A stretch of DNA of 64,000 nucleotides from Pyrinomonadaceae bacterium (GTDB lineage: Bacteria; Acidobacteriota; Blastocatellia; Pyrinomonadales; Pyrinomonadaceae), in assembly GCA_017983495.1 (NCBI GenBank), contig JAGOBH010000003.1, positions 372,001 through 436,000 on the forward strand, given 5' to 3'. Shown here in pieces: positions 61,487 through 64,000 of this stretch (positions are counted from its first letter, which is position 1; every line of letters begins with the position of its first letter). The position numbers were made by a program, and so were the translations under genes. Under the pieces are notes generated by a model. It saw only the letters and a program-made list of their open reading frames with translations. It searched no databases and was not told the origin of the DNA.

Positions 61487-62106
61487 TATTGAACACCTCC
61501 CGTCAGGTTTTGAGCCACATCCGAAGCAGTTGACGAATAACCGTAACCCGGCGAATAGATAAGCCTCAGTGTGTACTCGGTAAAGGTCATCCGTTCGTTC
61601 TTCTGCAGGTCCTGACCGCGAAGTTCAGCTTGGAACATGCCAGAATTATGCATGTTGTCGATCATGGTCATGACGGCAGGATAGTCGCGGCTGAGCACGC
61701 TGAATTCGAGCTCGGCCTTGGGCCGGTCGCCTTCGTTATAGATATTTTGTACCGAAATGCGGGAAGCACTTACACCGCCGGGCAAGACAGCTTCGAGGTC
61801 GGCAAACAGCCGCGACCAGCCGAACGTCTTATTGGCGACCAGCTTGTGCGAAGCAGTAAGAATGGCCTTCTGCTCAGGCGTTAACTGTTGCTGGACCTTT
61901 TCGCCTTCGCCCTTGAGCTGCTTTATCTCTGCCTCGGTCCGAGCATTCTGTTCGGCAAGCAGTTTGTTGTTATCTGAGTTTTGCTTGAGATACGCAAGGC
62001 TGACGACGAGTCCGACGATCGCCGCAAACAGCATTAGAGCTGAGAGCAGGTACGGAAACGCCCGGCTGCGAAAGGGTTTAGTGGATAGATTGAGATCTGT
62101 TATCAC
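61486..62106 (-). CDS. PilN-like inner-membrane pilus protein
   Basis: I choose GTG 62104-62106, giving 206 residues that begin VITDLNLSTKPFRSRAFPYL, the PilN style of start. The frame is open to 62178, but those 24 residues look unlike the family. A membrane helix (LLSALMLFAAIVGLVVSLAY) and coiled coil follow, then the ferredoxin-like domain (LFADLEAVLPGGVSASRISV). It is the first gene of the pilus operon. No pilM is upstream within the window. Confidence 0.8.
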   Translation of the reverse strand: MITDLNLSTKPFRSRAFPYLLSALMLFAAIVGLVVSLAYLKQNSDNNKLLAEQNARTEAEIKQLKGEGEKVQQQLTPEQKAILTASHKLVANKTFGWSRLFADLEAVLPGGVSASRISVQNIYNEGDRPKAELEFSVLSRDYPAVMTMIDNMHNSGMFQAELRGQDLQKNERMTFTEYTLRLIYSPGYGYSSTASDVAQNLTGGVQ

Positions 62107-62178
62107 CGTGAAATTAGTTCTGAAATACAAGTAAATCTGCCCGTGCCGACCGCTTTGGACAAAGAAAAAGTCTAACAC

Positions 62179-62547
62179 GAGTAGGCCGCTCTTGTCTCAC
62201 ACGCCGAACGCCGGGAAAAGGTTGCAGTTTCCGACGATTTTCAAGCACTTTTCATTAGTTATGATGCAGTTTTTATGATCGGGGTAGCTATCGTATTGAA
62301 AGATATAGATAGAGGCAACTCCCGGCACGGCATATTGAGCGTTTGTGGTTTTAACATATGTGCGAAATGCGGACATAAAGCGACGATATCTGCGGAAAGT
62401 ACACGATATGGGCCGTGCCGCTGTGCGGGAACGTCGGAAACAAAGGGTTTAGGCAATGGAACGACACGTGCGATACAAAACAGTGTTAAAAGGAATAGCT
62501 TAATTTGCCGAGAGATTTTCTTGGCCTGAAATGATAAGGGGGAAAAT
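62179..62547. promoter_or_regulatory. Divergent intergenic region
   Basis: Between pilN (leftward) and the repeat protein (rightward) about 370-440 bp hold no convincing gene. An 84-codon open frame at 62275-62529 has no ribosome site or recognisable motif. AAGGGGGAAAAT just before 62548 is the ribosome site of the rightward gene. Confidence 0.4.
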
Positions 62548-63918
62548 ATGAGATCGAGAAATACATACTCAGTTTTTACAGTCTTTACAGCATTGTTGAT
62601 CGTTGTGCTGGGCGCGGGCGTAGCGTTCGGGCAGGGCAAGGGCCGTGGCGGCGACAAGGGCGGCGGTGATAAACGCGGTGGAGGACAGGCGGATCAGTCG
62701 CGTGGCCAGAACAAAAGGGACGACAGAGAGCAGCGACAAGATCGTCCGCAGGCTCAGCGTGAGCAGCGGCAAGATCGTCCGCAGGCTCAGCGTGAGCAGC
62801 GACAGGACCGCCCGCAGGTCCAGCGTGAACAGCAGCGTCAGGACCGCCCGCAGGCCCAGCGTGAGCAACAGCGTCAGGATCGCCCGCAGGCTCAGCGTGA
62901 GCAACAGCGTCAGGATCGCCCGCAGGCCCAGCGTGATCAGCAGCGTCAGGAAGTCCAACGTGAACAGTATAAGCAGTGGCCGAATCGTGTCGAGCGTGAC
63001 GACGACCGCGACGATAGTCGCCGGGGAAGACGTGATGATCGAAATTCGCGACGTCAGGTTGAGCAGGCTGCTCCCTGGAACAACGGGTGGCCGAATAACT
63101 ATGGTGCCCAACGCAGCCGTGAGGTGCATGAGCGAAATGCCGCACGCAAAGCCTGGAAGAGCGAGGAAAGAGAACTTCGTCGGTACCGCAGCTACGACCG
63201 ATCAAACGATAGTCGATATCAGCCGTATTTGAGCACAACTCCGGCGGCCCGCTACTACGTTAACGATCCTTATACGAATCAGTATCAGACCTATCCGGTT
63301 CATCAACGTGCAAATATCCTGCGTAGCGTGATCTCGATGGTTTTTGGTTCAAATTCGGGTTATGGCGACAACTACTACCCGCAGAATCAAATTTCGTACG
63401 GCTATAATACGTACGACCAGGGATACTACGGTGGCAGTCGCTATTCGGATTATCCGCAATACCAGTACCAGAGTTATGCGGCCGAGCCTTATTACTACAG
63501 CTATCAGCCGTACAGCGATATCTATTACCCACAGAACTCAGGTGATCAATATTCGCAGAATGGCTATATGGGATACATGCAACCGGGCTATTACAGCGAC
63601 TCCTCGCTGGGCGGCGGATATGCTCCGCAGCAATACAGCAGCCTGCTCGCACTCGGCTACGATCAGGGTTATAACGACGGCCTCGCAGCACGGCGTGCGG
63701 GTTACAGTGATCAGTATTATTCGGATCCGTATGCTTATGAGAATTCGAACTACGTTCCTTACTCATACAGCGTCGGCACAAATCGTCGAAGCCTGAGCGA
63801 CGGATACGAGCTTGGCTACGATGATGCCTATTACGATCAGCGTGGAAACGACAGTTATCAGAACGGTAATTTCGATCTGGTAAGTATGTTGATCTCAACT
63901 GCTCTACAAATGTTCTAG
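62548..63918 (+). CDS. Exported Gln/Arg-repeat and Tyr-rich protein
   Basis: 456 residues with AAGGGGG upstream. Signal peptide (FTVFTALLIVVLGAGVAFG) ends near 28. A Gly/Lys/Arg-rich RGG-like piece (30-55) is followed by six near-identical units of 11 or 12 residues (EQRQDRPQAQR or EQQRQDRPQAQR) at 61-138. A basic Asp/Arg region follows. From about 205 to 360 the protein is very rich in Tyr with Gln, Ser and Asn, and the end has GYNDGLAARRAGYSD and a similar GYELGYDDAYYD. Function is unknown. Composition suggests a surface, adhesive or phase-separating protein. Its terminator is at 63940-63972. Confidence 0.82.
   Translation: MRSRNTYSVFTVFTALLIVVLGAGVAFGQGKGRGGDKGGGDKRGGGQADQSRGQNKRDDREQRQDRPQAQREQRQDRPQAQREQRQDRPQVQREQQRQDRPQAQREQQRQDRPQAQREQQRQDRPQAQRDQQRQEVQREQYKQWPNRVERDDDRDDSRRGRRDDRNSRRQVEQAAPWNNGWPNNYGAQRSREVHERNAARKAWKSEERELRRYRSYDRSNDSRYQPYLSTTPAARYYVNDPYTNQYQTYPVHQRANILRSVISMVFGSNSGYGDNYYPQNQISYGYNTYDQGYYGGSRYSDYPQYQYQSYAAEPYYYSYQPYSDIYYPQNSGDQYSQNGYMGYMQPGYYSDSSLGGGYAPQQYSSLLALGYDQGYNDGLAARRAGYSDQYYSDPYAYENSNYVPYSYSVGTNRRSLSDGYELGYDDAYYDQRGNDSYQNGNFDLVSMLISTALQMF
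62728..62961 (+). repeat. 33/36-bp coding minisatellite
   Basis: Three 33-bp units followed by three 36-bp units and a partial one, with few base changes between units. They encode EQRQDRPQAQR or, with an extra Gln, EQQRQDRPQAQR. The extra codon marks the switch from 11- to 12-residue units. Other frames are open here only because of the repeat. Confidence 0.9.
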
Positions 63919-63939
63919 ATCAGAATTAGAACAGTAAAG

Positions 63940-63972
63940 ATGCGGCAGCTATCGAATGGCTGCCGCATTTTC
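63940..63972 (+). terminator. Rho-independent terminator
   Basis: ATGCGGCAGC and GCTGCCGCAT pair perfectly around a 9-base loop, with TTTTC after. It lies 22 bp after the repeat-protein stop. Confidence 0.85.
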
Positions 63973-64000
63973 GCGTCAGGAAATAAGCTGATCTGCTTTG

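Noticed and set aside
62275..62529. 84-residue rightward frame with four Cys
   Set aside because: A CAKCG piece suggests a zinc ribbon, but there is no second CxxC pair at the right spacing and no ribosome site.
62728..62961. CRISPR-like periodicity
   Set aside because: The units are coding, contiguous and without spacers.
62569..63898. Minus-strand frames opposite the repeat protein
   Set aside because: They are open only because of the minisatellite and skewed codons. The plus frame has a signal peptide, ribosome site and terminator.

Overview
The window looks like chromosome from a Gram-negative, free-living bacterium, most likely Acidobacteriota and probably class Blastocatellia. This placement is an inference from gene content: a triple-FHA ABC exporter, TIGR03663-type membrane glycosyltransferase, KirBac channel, PilN/PilO/PilP-like proteins, many exported hydrolases, and long low-complexity intergenic tracts. 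There is no rRNA or other marker to confirm it. I saw no tRNA, rRNA, CRISPR array, complete insertion sequence or prophage structural gene.

Layout. 1-1140: the tail of an Ig-like protein and an SDR oxidoreductase. 1346-8536: an accessory stretch with a 1249-residue protein of unknown function ending in a PD-(D/E)XK-like nuclease motif, a DUF433/DUF5615 toxin-antitoxin pair, a cluster of short hairpins, a NYN-domain RNase-like gene with no normal start codon lying between repeats, and a 33-unit heptamer tandem array. 8537-18634: housekeeping genes (RlmB, zinc-ribbon proteins, a LabA-like NYN protein, DUF2203, a short NFACT protein, a TlpA lipoprotein, the FHA-ABC exporter). 19460-27911: ComM, an MFS carrier, acyl-CoA synthetase, an anti-sigma-like zinc protein, an HTH regulator and an O-antigen-ligase-like protein.

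28276-39433 is a defence or mobile island. It holds a RepA-like ATPase, a Type III restriction-modification operon with a HEPN gene between mod and res, an HNH pseudogene, a HigB / HigA-ImmA / Beta-protein operon with a three-half-site operator, and a second divergent HigBA-type pair with its own palindrome. By eye the block from 29.7 to 38.0 kb is AT-richer than its surroundings.

39542-48753: two GT2 glycosyltransferases, hypotheticals, and a tight operon of KirBac channel, riboflavin synthase and two polytopic membrane proteins. 48828-58103: a co-directional run of exported proteins (beta-propeller, M28 peptidase, NTF2-like, TolB-like, LolA-like, class C beta-lactamase-like, TPR protein, M20 amidohydrolase), including a 56-codon remnant of another M28 peptidase. 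58190-62106: Dps with a PerR-like palindrome, then a leftward type IV pilus assembly operon (PilN, PilO, PilP-like, prepilin-like). 62548-63918: an exported Gln/Arg-repeat and Tyr-rich protein with its terminator.

The strongest leads are the mod-HEPN-res operon, the giant PD-(D/E)XK protein, the Beta-protein/HigA-ImmA operon with a C-terminal frameshift, and two dispersed intergenic repeat families: GGGACA elements at three loci and CRGTKGY heptamers at several loci.
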